A stretch of DNA of 64,000 nt from Bacteroidota bacterium (GCA_041658205.1 JBBAAO010000001.1:2170001-2234000); one strand, 5' to 3'. Shown: positions 50,786-60,366, numbered from the stretch's first letter. The notes: a model not told the origin generated them from the letters alone. Program-made: numbers and translations.

Positions 50786-50937
50786 AACTACCTCCTGATA
50801 ATTGGTGAATGAATGATGACCATTGATTTTTCAACGATCACTGTATCGTTGCCTGCCAAATGTCCGACTCTGCTTCTACTTTGATATAAAAGAAGGCCTT
50901 TTGATCAGCAGAGAGTCATGCCGTATTGAATATAAAT

Positions 50938-51684
50938 TCATTTCGAGAACCACTCACCGGTCAAGCAGCGGTATACTGATGCTTTTATTTCTTCGGATGT
51001 TGCAAAACTGGTCCGTGATGCTTTATGGGAAACCTGCCATTGCACTGATGATGGCAGAAGTTCAAAGACGTTTTTTGTAAGAGAACGGAATGATTGTTCA
51101 TCTGCAGCGGCATACAAATCGATGGTTTCATCCCAGAACGAAATGATGTTAAATTCACTCCCTTTTCTGAGAAGGATAATATGAATGAAACCTTTCTGTT
51201 CGCTGAACTTGGAGACTACTTTAGAAGCAAAGATTTCCTGAAATTCCTGGATCTTATCTGGTTGAACGGTGAGCGTAATAATCTTTGCGGCATATGGAGT
51301 GATGTGGAACTTCCGGATGTACTTTTTTTCCGTGTCATTGTCGTCGAATTGTTTTAAGGAGGGGTCGTTTTGGATCGGAGTATATTCGATGGAAAGATCA
51401 TCAGTCAGTTTCAATTCGAATTCATTCGATTCTTCATAGAACGATCTCAGCGATTCGACCAAAGCCTTGAATACGCCGCTATGTTCGTATTCTTCCGTCG
51501 CTTTTTTTGATTCCCAAATGGTGACAGAGATACAATCTTTCGGATCGTCAATATTCTGCAATAACGATGCAAAACTGCATCCCGGCTGGAGCCGAAGTAC
51601 AGAGATAACATTCTCATCGTACGCTTTTGCAAACACTTCAGAATGTTCTGCTTGAACACCCATCGAAACCATTCGAAGAAACAT
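50938..51684 (-). CDS. Two-domain antibiotic-biosynthesis-monooxygenase-like (ABM) protein
   Basis: 248 residues, no signal peptide. Two tandem dimeric alpha-beta-barrel units: about 1-100 (MFLRMVSMGVQAEHSEVFAK, CISVTIWESKKATEEYEHSG) and about 130-215 (AAKIITLTVQPDKIQEFQEI, FNIISFWDETIDLYAAADEQ), each with the strand-helix pattern and the W-x-S/E-x-x-A region of ABM proteins. GGAGG precedes ATG 51684, and the gene is 46 bp after the SpoIIE phosphatase gene, so it is likely in the same transcript. The link to a signalling phosphatase is unusual; function unknown. Confidence 0.78.
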   Translation of the reverse strand: MFLRMVSMGVQAEHSEVFAKAYDENVISVLRLQPGCSFASLLQNIDDPKDCISVTIWESKKATEEYEHSGVFKALVESLRSFYEESNEFELKLTDDLSIEYTPIQNDPSLKQFDDNDTEKKYIRKFHITPYAAKIITLTVQPDKIQEFQEIFASKVVSKFSEQKGFIHIILLRKGSEFNIISFWDETIDLYAAADEQSFRSLTKNVFELLPSSVQWQVSHKASRTSFATSEEIKASVYRCLTGEWFSK

Positions 51685-51730
51685 AAACTAATTCCTCCCG
51701 GAGCCGTACGGCAAAGAATGGATTGGAGAA

Positions 51731-53029
51731 TTATTGAATTCTTTTTACCACCATCATCGTGATATCGTCCGATTGAGGATGTGTTCCTGCATGTTTCCGA
51801 ACTTCTTTCACGACGGTATCAATGATTTCTTCTGCTGTTTGTTCTTTATGTTCTACAATAAGTGCCTGCAGACGTTCTTCACCAAATTGTTCGTGATTGC
51901 TGTTCATCGCCTCGCTGACGCCGTCTGACTGGATAACAAGAATGTCCCCGATCTGAATCGGAACTTCTTCATCTTCATAATTCGCCTGCGGCAGAAGACC
52001 AATCATCAGTCCTCCGGTTTTTAACCGCCGAATAGAATGATCCGTTCCGATTAAAAACGGCCAATCGTGACCCGCGTTGGAATAATGGATGCTGTGATGT
52101 TTCACATCAATCAGTCCATAGAATAATGTTGCGAATTTCTCAGGACTCGTACTTTCATATAATAATTTATTGGACCGCAGTAAACACTCGGAAGGTTGTT
52201 GAGAGACTAATGTTTGGCCACGAAGCGTTGCCTGAAGATTTGCCATCAGCAGAGATGCCGGAAGACCTTTACCGGAAACATCTCCAAGACAGAGCGCCAT
52301 TCTCCCGTCACTCATCGGGATGAAATCAAAATAATCTCCACCGATGGATTGTGCCGCAATCGTCCGCGCAAAGATATCATATCCCAACAGTCCGGGATTG
52401 CTTCGCGGCAGAAGGTCGCGTTGAATTTTCGCGGCGAGCCCCACCTCTTGCTGCATCTTAATGTACAGTTTCTCTTCTTCAATCAATCGCGCATTCTCAA
52501 CAACTTGCGCCGATTGAGCGGAGATGATTGCAAGCAGCCGTTGATCGTCTGTATTAAACGATTGTCCATCTTTTTTGTTGTACACTGTTAACACGCCGCG
52601 CAGTTCAGACTTCACGATCAACGGAACGCAGAGCAATGTTTTAATATTTCCATCCCACTGCACTCCGCGAAATCGCGGATCATTTCCGGGATCGTCAACG
52701 CTCAGCGGTTTTTTATTCAAATGCATCCACCCGATCAACGCTTGATGCATGTGAAACGCCGGCGCTCCGGCAGAACTCACCATGGTACGAATCAGCGTCT
52801 TCATCGACTTCTGTTCTTCTTCCACCAATGTGATAACACCTTGTTCGGCGTTCACAGCACGAATTGATTTTCGAATCAACGTCTGCATAATTTCTTCGGC
52901 ATTCAACGACGCACTAATAGCTCTCGCAATATCATTAAGGATGGAAAGTTCTTCAACAGCACGGCGCAGTCTTCGTACTTCATCCTGCAGCGCATCCGCC
53001 GGTTGAGGATGTAGAGGTTTGTCTGTCAT
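51731..53029 (-). CDS. GAF-domain PP2C/SpoIIE serine phosphatase (RsbU-like)
   Basis: 432 residues, cytoplasmic. Short coiled N-terminus, GAF domain (about 45-190), linking helix (QEVGLAAKIQRDLLPRSNPG) and SpoIIE/PP2C-type phosphatase (about 205-432) with metal motifs GGDYFDFI, LCLGDVSGKGLPA, and SDGVSEAMN, ending QSDDITMMVVKR. The GAF half is a close relative of the histidine kinase N-terminus at 30990. It is divergently arranged with a STAS anti-sigma-antagonist gene (start 53187), so a partner-switching role, dephosphorylating the STAS serine, is the natural reading. No RsbW-type kinase is present in the window. Confidence 0.93.
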   Translation of the reverse strand: MTDKPLHPQPADALQDEVRRLRRAVEELSILNDIARAISASLNAEEIMQTLIRKSIRAVNAEQGVITLVEEEQKSMKTLIRTMVSSAGAPAFHMHQALIGWMHLNKKPLSVDDPGNDPRFRGVQWDGNIKTLLCVPLIVKSELRGVLTVYNKKDGQSFNTDDQRLLAIISAQSAQVVENARLIEEEKLYIKMQQEVGLAAKIQRDLLPRSNPGLLGYDIFARTIAAQSIGGDYFDFIPMSDGRMALCLGDVSGKGLPASLLMANLQATLRGQTLVSQQPSECLLRSNKLLYESTSPEKFATLFYGLIDVKHHSIHYSNAGHDWPFLIGTDHSIRRLKTGGLMIGLLPQANYEDEEVPIQIGDILVIQSDGVSEAMNSNHEQFGEERLQALIVEHKEQTAEEIIDTVVKEVRKHAGTHPQSDDITMMVVKRIQ

Positions 53030-53137
53030 AGAAAATTTATCGGTTATAATGAGAGCAAAAGTAACGTTAATACGATAATAATCAAAGACAAATCTATCCG
53101 AATTATTACTTTTGCTTTCTTAAGAAGTTTGAATATC

Positions 53138-53166
53138 TTGACTCTCACAATCTGTTGAAATAATCT
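53138..53166 (+). promoter_or_regulatory. Sigma-70-like promoter of the STAS gene
   Basis: TTGACT (53138-53143), 17-base spacer, TAATCT (53161-53166), followed after about ten bases by GGAGGA (53178-53183) and ATG 53187. The spacing is ideal. It lies in the divergent region between the STAS and SpoIIE genes. Confidence 0.65.
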
Positions 53167-53186
53167 ACAATACAATCGGAGGAACA

Positions 53187-53534
53187 ATGAATATTAAATC
53201 CACAACAATGGATGACGGAAATGTGGTCATTCTGGAACCAAAAGGATCACTCATTGGTGGGACGGAAACAGATGAATTGAAGAGTGCCCTCAATTCGTTT
53301 ATGGAAAAAGGGAAGGTAAAGGTTATTTTAGATCTTGGTGGGGTGGAATACCTTAATTCTTCAGCAATCGGTGTTTTGACCGTATCGCATTCAACTCTTT
53401 CAGCCCGCGGCGGGAAATTAATTTTGTGCAATGTTAATAAAAGCATCTCGAACATTTTTCTGGTAACAAAACTTTCAACAATCTTTTTAACGGAAAATAA
53501 ACGAGAGGATGCTATTCTGGCGATGGGGAAATAA
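53187..53534 (+). CDS. STAS-domain anti-sigma-factor antagonist
   Basis: 115 residues, essentially one STAS domain (MNIKSTTMDDGNVVILEPKG, VILDLGGVEYLNSSAIGVL). The phosphorylatable serine is Ser58 or Ser59 in LNSSAIG, as in SpoIIAA/RsbV. It is the only plus-strand gene in the window, has the best-formed promoter and ribosome binding site here, and is followed by a shared terminator. It is divergent from the GAF-SpoIIE phosphatase, its probable activator. Target could be an anti-sigma factor kinase encoded elsewhere. Confidence 0.93.
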   Translation: MNIKSTTMDDGNVVILEPKGSLIGGTETDELKSALNSFMEKGKVKVILDLGGVEYLNSSAIGVLTVSHSTLSARGGKLILCNVNKSISNIFLVTKLSTIFLTENKREDAILAMGK

Positions 53535-53558
53535 TAGAATATAAATCTGAGACAAACT

Positions 53559-53591
53559 AAAAAACCTCCAATGATCATTAGAGGTTTTTTT
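53559..53591. terminator. Bidirectional terminator between the STAS and secreted glycosidase-like genes
   Basis: Stem AAAACCTC/GAGGTTTT around a self-complementary AATGATCATT, with an A tract on the left and seven T residues on the right. It serves the STAS gene on the plus strand and the convergent 53639-56791 gene on the minus strand. Confidence 0.88.
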
Positions 53592-53638
53592 ATTACAATA
53601 TTGCGGTTTGAACTATCTTTCAATTATCCAAAACAGAT

Positions 53639-56600
53639 TCAATAGTGCAAATCTATTGAGGCGGGAAGGTGTGTGACTACGATGTAACCATTTACCGGAA
53701 GCGTTTCGATTCCATCAACAAATGCTTTTTTAAGTTGTGTTGACAATAGTTTTTCAGGAATCATAATCGGTGTTTTTTTCCCGTCAATAGTTCCGGAGAG
53801 ATTTAATTGAACGATACCTAACGGTAGTGATGAAATTGAATATGAAAGATTTCCATAATGCGTTGGAAGATTTTGAACGGACAATCCTTCCTTAATCCAA
53901 GAATCCTTTAACCCCGCACCCACAACGATCGAATGATCGTCATCAATTTCATACACAAACATTGCTCGTATGGCATTGATATAATCCGAACCGACCCATG
54001 TGTGTGGCATATCGCCGATGAAGCGCATGGTGCGGTAACCATTGGCAACAACTTCAGCCCAATGGTTCCATCCCAGTGGACGCTGATCCTTCATAAAATA
54101 TTCCAACAGAAAATGTGCCCGTTCTTTTTGTCCAAGATAGATGAATGTTCCGACGTTTCGAATTTCATATGGTGTGTATGCATCCCAAGCAACCTCGTTC
54201 TTCTCCCGTTGAACAAACCACTCAAAATATTTATCAAACGTTGCATTGTACGCAGGTTGGGGAACATATTTCATTTCTCCGTTAGGAAATAGTGCAATGG
54301 AAGTCGACGTTGCATCGAAATCCCCTTTTTCCACACATCCGGGGATGTAGGAAATATTCTTATTTTTCATTGCCAGTGTGATGGATGCGTAAAGATCGGC
54401 TCGAAATGCTTTTGCAAGACTGTCATATGTGTGTGCAATTGTTTTCTTTCCTAATATTGATGCAGCAGCAGACGCATCTTTTAATCCTTTTAACACGAAA
54501 AAATCATCCCAATACGAATGCATTGCTTTATCGGAATATCCTTCGTGACTGATCGATTCTGTCACCAATCCATATAACGCTCTTTTTTCATCATTCCCAT
54601 TCCTATATTCTTGCGTCATTCGCTGCGCACGAAGCGATTGGATATACTCCACAGCAGCAACAATATTCTTCCATCGATCGCGCAGAAATGTTGTGTCATT
54701 GGTAAAGCGAAAATATTCCATGCAGGCAAAAATCAGTTGTCCATGACTGTCATGCTCCGGAACAGGATCCGGACCGCGAGTATCAACAACGCATGGAACA
54801 GCTCCGCTTTCGTATTGATAGCTGGCGTACCATTGCAGATAATTTTTTGGTTCTTCGGTGATACCTAATTTCAATAATGCATCGGAGGTCATCGAACCGT
54901 CTCGAATCCATGATCGCTCGTACGATCGTGATCCGGGCTGGAATCCAAATTTATCTTTATTGATAAGAATATATGCCAGATTAGAGCGGATGAGATCAAC
55001 ATAATGTTGAGCTTCCGGGTTTACAGAAAATTTCACTGTGTTAAGTAATTTCTTCCAATATGCAGTAACTCTCGTAAAGGCACTTTGGAATTCTTCTATT
55101 GTCGGCTGTGTATTCTCCCATCTATTTCCGGCAGGTGTAAATGGGACAGCAGCAATAACAACAAGCGAATCACCAGATTTTAGATTGAAGGAATATTGAA
55201 AAGCACCGGATATCATACCATTTTTTTGTACCGAAGTATGAGCGGACGGAATTGAGTGATGTGCAACGAAATCTGTAATGTCTCCCTGTTCAATCGCTGA
55301 TACTCCCGAAGCAGTGGGAGTTCCCGAAACGTAAACCATTTTTTCATCTATCGATGCATGATTTTCAGAAACATTCATCTTCATAATTTTTGCAAATCCG
55401 CCATCATAATTTAACCATTGCGATGTCGGATTCACTTGAAATGGCCGCATCGCTATATAGAATGATCCTTTTTGTTCTTTCGGTGATGTATTTTTTAGTA
55501 CGTACTGTGTCAATATCGACGAATGTTCCGGTTCACCATCCGCAAGAGTAGTGATGCGCAACGAAATATCTTCATACGTCCGTACCACTGTCGGAACTGG
55601 CAGATAATTCATTTCCAAGTATTGGGTATTCGATCCGTTTGCCCAGTGCAGTATCTTGTTTCCATCATTAAGAATGACAAACGGTTCAATGGAAAGCTTT
55701 TGCCGATCAATTTCAATCGCACCATCTTCACTCAAGAGTGCCTCCCGTGTGTCGGAAGGAACACCGACGACGGTCCAATACGACTGTTGCTTAAGGAAAT
55801 ATCGAGGAAACAATCCCGCTGGAGATGATGATGCAACACGTTCGAAATAGTGATTCGGAGTTGAGATAGATTCGCTGGAGATTATTTCACATTCCTCCAA
55901 TGTAAAAGGAAGTCGAGCGGAGTTTTCTTTCAAATTCAATTTTACAAACGTTGCTTCGGATTCAGGAAGGTAATGCAGTACGGTTCCGGTTTTTCCATTA
56001 ATGATAGAATACAGCATATCGTATTTTTTCCCATCAAACGACGTAAGAATATCATACGTGAGTGATTTCATTGATGTATCCCACACAAGATTGATGGCGC
56101 CAAACTCTTTTTCATAATTCAAGTTGAGCTCAATCCACTCATTCTTGTTCGATTTACTTATCCACATACCCTTTTTCATTGGAAGAATATTTGACGGGCT
56201 CCCAGTGTTTTTTTGGTATGAAGAGGCGGAGACAGAAATTTGAGGAACTATTTTCGGGAGAGAAGGCAACTCGGTTAACGTAACATTATCAATCCACACA
56301 CTCCCTTTTCCACCAGTGCCGGCAGTAACAACAATTTCTAATCGTGCTAATTTCGAAGGAAAAGGTGCAAACCCTGTTCCCCATGCATAACTGAGATGCC
56401 GTTTTTTGACGACAATCCGTTTCCAATCCGATGGATAAGAATAGTTTTTATTATTGACCCACCAGATATTCTCCCCAGTGCTGTCACTGCTCACCTTGAT
56501 TTCAAAATTGTTGACTGGAACGGTCGCTTTCATTAAAAATGAGATCTCATAATTTTCCGGAAGCGATTCATTGAACGTTCTTACAATACCGGCGAATCCT

Positions 56601-56791
56601 GAGCCCTTTGGGAAATTGACATCAAACTTTACCGCATCGTCAACAATTCCGTGATGTACTTCCACACCTATTGATTGAAACGGAAGCCATTGGGCAGCAT
56701 CATCGCATTTATCAAGAACTTCAGAATATCGGGAAGTTTGAGGAAAGAGCATCGAAACAGTGACAAGCATTGAAATTATGAAACACTTCAT
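53639..56791 (-). CDS. Secreted multidomain glycosidase-like protein with carbohydrate-binding and F5/8C-like domains
   Basis: 1050 residues: signal peptide (about 1-18), CBM-like beta-sandwich (about 22-175, with GSVWIDNVTLTELP), F5/8-type C/discoidin-like domain (about 180-310, NEWIELNLNYEKEFGAINLV), a beta-rich super-sandwich (about 320-570) and an (alpha/alpha)6-barrel-like part (about 585-960) with RSYERSWIRDGSMTSDALLK, VPEHDSHGQLIFACMEYFR and GWNHWAEVVANG. This layout fits inverting glycosidases of the GH15/63/65-like fold group; I cannot name the family. Trp-Ile-Arg-Asp and Glu-His-Asp are plausible active-site residues. Last gene of the sugar block; ATG 56791 has CGGAG upstream. No T9SS domain. 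Confidence 0.8.
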   Translation of the reverse strand: MKCFIISMLVTVSMLFPQTSRYSEVLDKCDDAAQWLPFQSIGVEVHHGIVDDAVKFDVNFPKGSGFAGIVRTFNESLPENYEISFLMKATVPVNNFEIKVSSDSTGENIWWVNNKNYSYPSDWKRIVVKKRHLSYAWGTGFAPFPSKLARLEIVVTAGTGGKGSVWIDNVTLTELPSLPKIVPQISVSASSYQKNTGSPSNILPMKKGMWISKSNKNEWIELNLNYEKEFGAINLVWDTSMKSLTYDILTSFDGKKYDMLYSIINGKTGTVLHYLPESEATFVKLNLKENSARLPFTLEECEIISSESISTPNHYFERVASSSPAGLFPRYFLKQQSYWTVVGVPSDTREALLSEDGAIEIDRQKLSIEPFVILNDGNKILHWANGSNTQYLEMNYLPVPTVVRTYEDISLRITTLADGEPEHSSILTQYVLKNTSPKEQKGSFYIAMRPFQVNPTSQWLNYDGGFAKIMKMNVSENHASIDEKMVYVSGTPTASGVSAIEQGDITDFVAHHSIPSAHTSVQKNGMISGAFQYSFNLKSGDSLVVIAAVPFTPAGNRWENTQPTIEEFQSAFTRVTAYWKKLLNTVKFSVNPEAQHYVDLIRSNLAYILINKDKFGFQPGSRSYERSWIRDGSMTSDALLKLGITEEPKNYLQWYASYQYESGAVPCVVDTRGPDPVPEHDSHGQLIFACMEYFRFTNDTTFLRDRWKNIVAAVEYIQSLRAQRMTQEYRNGNDEKRALYGLVTESISHEGYSDKAMHSYWDDFFVLKGLKDASAAASILGKKTIAHTYDSLAKAFRADLYASITLAMKNKNISYIPGCVEKGDFDATSTSIALFPNGEMKYVPQPAYNATFDKYFEWFVQREKNEVAWDAYTPYEIRNVGTFIYLGQKERAHFLLEYFMKDQRPLGWNHWAEVVANGYRTMRFIGDMPHTWVGSDYINAIRAMFVYEIDDDHSIVVGAGLKDSWIKEGLSVQNLPTHYGNLSYSISSLPLGIVQLNLSGTIDGKKTPIMIPEKLLSTQLKKAFVDGIETLPVNGYIVVTHLPASIDLHY

Positions 56792-56840
56792 ACCATCTCC
56801 GGAGTAAACGCTAAGGTCATTTCAATATTGCGATATTCAT

Positions 56841-57332
56841 TTACTTTATGATCTGTTCTAAATATTCCAAGTATATTTTCCCCCTACTCTCCGCAAAGTG
56901 GTCAAGAAGCAGCATAAAACCTGATTGCACCATGAGCCCAAGGCCAACACCTGACCAGACTGATGCTTCTTTCATGGCAAAGATCAGCAGTATGCCAATG
57001 AAAATTAAAGCTATTTCTATCCAACGATAGAGAACGAAGTTTTTCATCACTCTATTCATTCTTGGAATTTCTTCAGCCTGAAGTTCATTCGTGTTATTCT
57101 GCAATACATTTTTCACTCTCACAATATCTTTAGGACTGCGAACATATACAGATATTCCAACAGTAACTTGGATCAATGCGATTGTAGTAAAAGCATATCC
57201 AATTCCAATATAGAAAGGCTGCCGTAATTTTAAGAAATAATACAAGGATATCGAACATGCGATAAAGCCTACAAGGATAAATAATAGACTTTCGTTTTTT
57301 TCCGCATTGAAATATATTTCTACTTCATTCAT
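56841..57332 (-). CDS. Small integral membrane protein with four helices, unknown function
   Basis: 163 residues with four hydrophobic segments (about 14-35, 43-64, 103-121 and 125-147) and a charged cytoplasmic loop between the second and third (RSPKDIVRVKNVLQNNTNEL). No signal peptide, no motif recognised. It lies 27 bp after the sugar permease genes and 49 bp before the glycosidase-like gene, so it is probably in the same transcript; a transport accessory role is speculation. Confidence 0.75.
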   Translation of the reverse strand: MNEVEIYFNAEKNESLLFILVGFIACSISLYYFLKLRQPFYIGIGYAFTTIALIQVTVGISVYVRSPKDIVRVKNVLQNNTNELQAEEIPRMNRVMKNFVLYRWIEIALIFIGILLIFAMKEASVWSGVGLGLMVQSGFMLLLDHFAESRGKIYLEYLEQIIK

Positions 57333-57359
57333 TTTTTGTTTTCCCTTCCTTGTGTAACA

Positions 57360-58181
57360 CTATTCCTTCACACCACCTACCATAATACCACGGACGTAGT
57401 GTCGTTGAAAGACAAGGAACAAAATTAGTACGGGGATAATTGTTATCACAGAACCCGCCATCATCAATTCAAGATCAAGCAGATGTTCTCCCCGTAAATT
57501 TGCAATGGCAACGGGAAGCGTGTAATTGACATTGTCGGACATAATAATTAACGGCCACATAAAATCATTCCACGTTCCCATGAACGTAAACAACGCCAGT
57601 GTAAATAATATCGGTTTGCATAAGGGAAGTATTACCGAACGATAAACCTTAAAATCACTTGCCCCATCCATTCGCGCCGCTTCAATAAGACTATCCGGAA
57701 TTGACATAGCAAATTGACGAATCAAAAAGATCCCAAAAATACTGGCAAGACCAGGAATAATTGCGCCAATGTACGTATTGACAAATCCCATGTTCTTCAA
57801 CATTAAAAATAACGGGAGCATTGTTACTTGTGCGGGAACAATCATTCCACCGAGAAGGAATCGAAATAAATTATCGCGTCCCGGAAAACGATATTTTGCA
57901 AATGCAAATCCAGCCATTGAGTTGAACAATAATGAGATCAACGTTACTGCGGACGCAATGATAAAACTATTGAGAAAATATTTCCCCATGTTCATTCGTT
58001 CGGTCAGTGCAAGGTAATGTTCAAAGGTCAGATGAGATGGGATAAAATGCATAGGGACTGCACTTGCCTCACCCGGAGTCATAAACGATGCAGAAACCAT
58101 CCACAATACGGGAACAAGAGAAATGAATGCAAGAATCATTAAACCCACATTGAGCATAACGGATGACATTCGATGATTCAT
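57360..58181 (-). CDS. Sugar ABC transporter permease (MalG/UgpE type)
   Basis: 273 residues from ATG 58181, which overlaps the TGA of the upstream permease by four bases; 34 further in-frame codons upstream lie within that gene and are not credible. Six membrane helices; EAA loop EAARMDGASDFKVYRSVILP and C-terminal RHYVRGIMVGGVKE are typical of CUT1-family inner-membrane subunits. Works with the 58178 permease and the lipoprotein binding protein. The ATPase subunit is not encoded here. Confidence 0.92.
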   Translation of the reverse strand: MNHRMSSVMLNVGLMILAFISLVPVLWMVSASFMTPGEASAVPMHFIPSHLTFEHYLALTERMNMGKYFLNSFIIASAVTLISLLFNSMAGFAFAKYRFPGRDNLFRFLLGGMIVPAQVTMLPLFLMLKNMGFVNTYIGAIIPGLASIFGIFLIRQFAMSIPDSLIEAARMDGASDFKVYRSVILPLCKPILFTLALFTFMGTWNDFMWPLIIMSDNVNYTLPVAIANLRGEHLLDLELMMAGSVITIIPVLILFLVFQRHYVRGIMVGGVKE

Positions 58182-59086
58182 GATTGCATTCTCCGTTGGA
58201 TAAGCATTTGAATGATCGAGAATACAAGGATCACCGCAAACAATACAAATGCAATTGCAGCGGCGTATCCCATATTCCACCAACGAAATCCTTGATCATA
58301 CATCATAAGCACAATACTTGTTGTTGCATTCATCGGACCGCCTTCGGTCATTACATACGGCTCGGCAAATAATTGAAAGTAGCCGATGATCGTTATCATT
58401 ACAACAAAAACTGATGTTGGCGCCAACATTGGAACCGTAATATCCATAAATTGTCTCCATCCACCCGCACCATCCATATGCGATGCTTCATATAATTCTT
58501 CGGGAATATTTTGCAGCCCGGCGATAAAGATGAGCATATTGTAGCCAAATCCCTTCCACACAGCCATTAAAATAATCGCAGGCATCGCAAGATCGGGATT
58601 GCCGAGCCAGTCAATCGGAGCGATGCCAAATAAATTTCCAAGCGCATAATTCAATAATCCGTGTGCCGGATGAAAGAGATACCGCCATACAATTGCAACT
58701 GCAACGAGACTTGTTACGACGGGAAGGAAATAGACCGTTCGGTAAAATGGTTTAAACTTTGCTAATTTTGAATTGACCATCAACGCCGCTCCGAGCGAAA
58801 CAAACACGGAGAGCGGTGCACCAACAATGACAAAATAAAAAGTATTCTTCATCGCAACCCAAAACAACGGTGTTTCAAAAATTCGAATATAATTTTTAAA
58901 TCCCATAAAGCGGACATTGCTCAAATTGCCAAGGGCATAAATATCAAAATCAGTGAAACTCATAATAAGCGCACTGAGCACAGGGACAACAAAGAAAATT
59001 GCGATCGCTGCCATTGCTGGAGAAAGAAATAGCCAAGCCGCTGCTGTGCGATTTTCGTGCTGTTGCTTGTTGGGGATTTTACTCAT
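58178..59086 (-). CDS. Sugar ABC transporter permease (MalF/UgpA type)
   Basis: 302 residues, six membrane helices, EAA loop EASHMDGAGGWRQFMDITVP, and the preceding NIPEELYE typical of CUT1 permeases. Both ends overlap neighbours by four bases (ATGA), with binding protein before and second permease after, a standard sugar-importer operon. It carries a basic cytoplasmic N-terminus (MSKIPNKQQHENRT). Confidence 0.93.
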   Translation of the reverse strand: MSKIPNKQQHENRTAAAWLFLSPAMAAIAIFFVVPVLSALIMSFTDFDIYALGNLSNVRFMGFKNYIRIFETPLFWVAMKNTFYFVIVGAPLSVFVSLGAALMVNSKLAKFKPFYRTVYFLPVVTSLVAVAIVWRYLFHPAHGLLNYALGNLFGIAPIDWLGNPDLAMPAIILMAVWKGFGYNMLIFIAGLQNIPEELYEASHMDGAGGWRQFMDITVPMLAPTSVFVVMITIIGYFQLFAEPYVMTEGGPMNATTSIVLMMYDQGFRWWNMGYAAAIAFVLFAVILVFSIIQMLIQRRMQS

Positions 59087-60366
59087 TGTTTTAATTGTTT
59101 TTCAACCAGCCAACGGCGTTTTTCCAGCATTTGGTCAACTTCCGCATCAAATTTTCTCAATGCCTCATCAACCGACATTGTTTGTGTGGCAATATATTCA
59201 ACATAAATTTGCAGCCGAATCACGATCTGTTCCCATTCGGCAACTTGCGGCAACGGTTCGACACGTTCTAATTGTTTATGGAATGCTTGAATGTATTTGT
59301 TATTTACTAATGAAGAATCTTCCCACGCAGATTTTATGGGAGGAAGGTTTCCGGTGATTTTATAGAGAGCTATGGACTGTTCACGCGAACCTAGAAATTC
59401 AATAAATTTCCAAGCAGCATCTTTCTGTTTACATGTTCGAGACATGACCAAACTTGTTCCGAGCGGAAGAGAGTTTCCCGGATATGTCGAATCCATAGAA
59501 GGAAGCGGTGCGGTCATCCATTCGTTTTGCAATTCCGGAGCTACTCTTCGAGAGAATTCACCAATGTTCCATGGTCCCGTAATGTACATTGCAATCAACC
59601 CTTCAGAAAATGAATTGTATAAATTGGTAATCAATTGCATTCCTGATGGAGAATATTTTTTATCGTAAAATGTACCGAGAAGTTCATACGCTCGTCTAAA
59701 TTCGGGACCGCTGAAATTTCCTCGCGTCATATTGTCTTTCAAAAAGTGTCCGCCATGCTGCATTCCCAAAGCGATCACAGGAACCCATTCATTGGTCGGC
59801 AGGAAAAACGGATATCGCGTAACACCTTTTTCCTTTGCCTGCTTTTGAATAATCTCACATACTTTCAGCACATCATTCCAAGTTTTCGGTGGTTCCTTAA
59901 ATCCCGCCTGGCGAAGTAAATCTTTTCTATAATAAATGACCCTCGTATCAACATACCATGGAATTCCATACAACACTGAATCAATAATATTTGTTTTTAA
60001 TACTCCTTCAAAGTAATCGGAAAGATGAACAGTCGATGATGTGTTTACAAATGGCTCTAACGGCTCTAACGAATTGAGAACAGTAAACTCCGGTATCCAT
60101 GTATTTCCCATCTGAAACACATCCGGCAATGAACCGCCAGCAAATGCCGTTAGCATTTTTTCATGAGCTGCAGTCCAGGGAATTTGCTGCGCAACAACAC
60201 GAATGTTTGGATTGTTCCGTTCAAATTCAGGAATTAATTGAGTAACTATTTCCCCTTCATTTCCCATTGCCCAAAATTTGATCGTTGTAATTTGATCAGA
60301 ATGTCGAGTACAACTTATTCCAGCTATGAGGACGAAGGAAAACAGTATGGATTGAATGATTCTCAT
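59083..60366 (-). CDS. Sugar ABC transporter substrate-binding lipoprotein
   Basis: 427 residues. Lipoprotein signal ending AGISC (Cys19), then an extracellular solute-binding protein family 1 fold: TIKFWAMGNEGEIVTQLIPE, EFERNNPNIRVVAQQIPW, GGSLPDVFQMGN, GIPWYVDTRVIYYRKDLL and EGLIAMYITGPWNI are all characteristic of oligosaccharide-binding CUT1 members. The aromatic-rich cleft (WTAAHEK, WYVDTR, MYITGPWN) fits a di- or oligosaccharide. First gene of the importer operon, 92 bp after the GH3 gene, so it may be transcribed with it. Confidence 0.92.
   Translation of the reverse strand: MRIIQSILFSFVLIAGISCTRHSDQITTIKFWAMGNEGEIVTQLIPEFERNNPNIRVVAQQIPWTAAHEKMLTAFAGGSLPDVFQMGNTWIPEFTVLNSLEPLEPFVNTSSTVHLSDYFEGVLKTNIIDSVLYGIPWYVDTRVIYYRKDLLRQAGFKEPPKTWNDVLKVCEIIQKQAKEKGVTRYPFFLPTNEWVPVIALGMQHGGHFLKDNMTRGNFSGPEFRRAYELLGTFYDKKYSPSGMQLITNLYNSFSEGLIAMYITGPWNIGEFSRRVAPELQNEWMTAPLPSMDSTYPGNSLPLGTSLVMSRTCKQKDAAWKFIEFLGSREQSIALYKITGNLPPIKSAWEDSSLVNNKYIQAFHKQLERVEPLPQVAEWEQIVIRLQIYVEYIATQTMSVDEALRKFDAEVDQMLEKRRWLVEKQLKQ

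Noticed and set aside
57383..57404. TACCACGGACGTAGTGTCG, resembling the CCACGWWCGTGG palindrome
   Set aside because: It lies inside the conserved C-terminal coding sequence of the MalG-type permease (HYVRGIMVGG) and is not symmetric.
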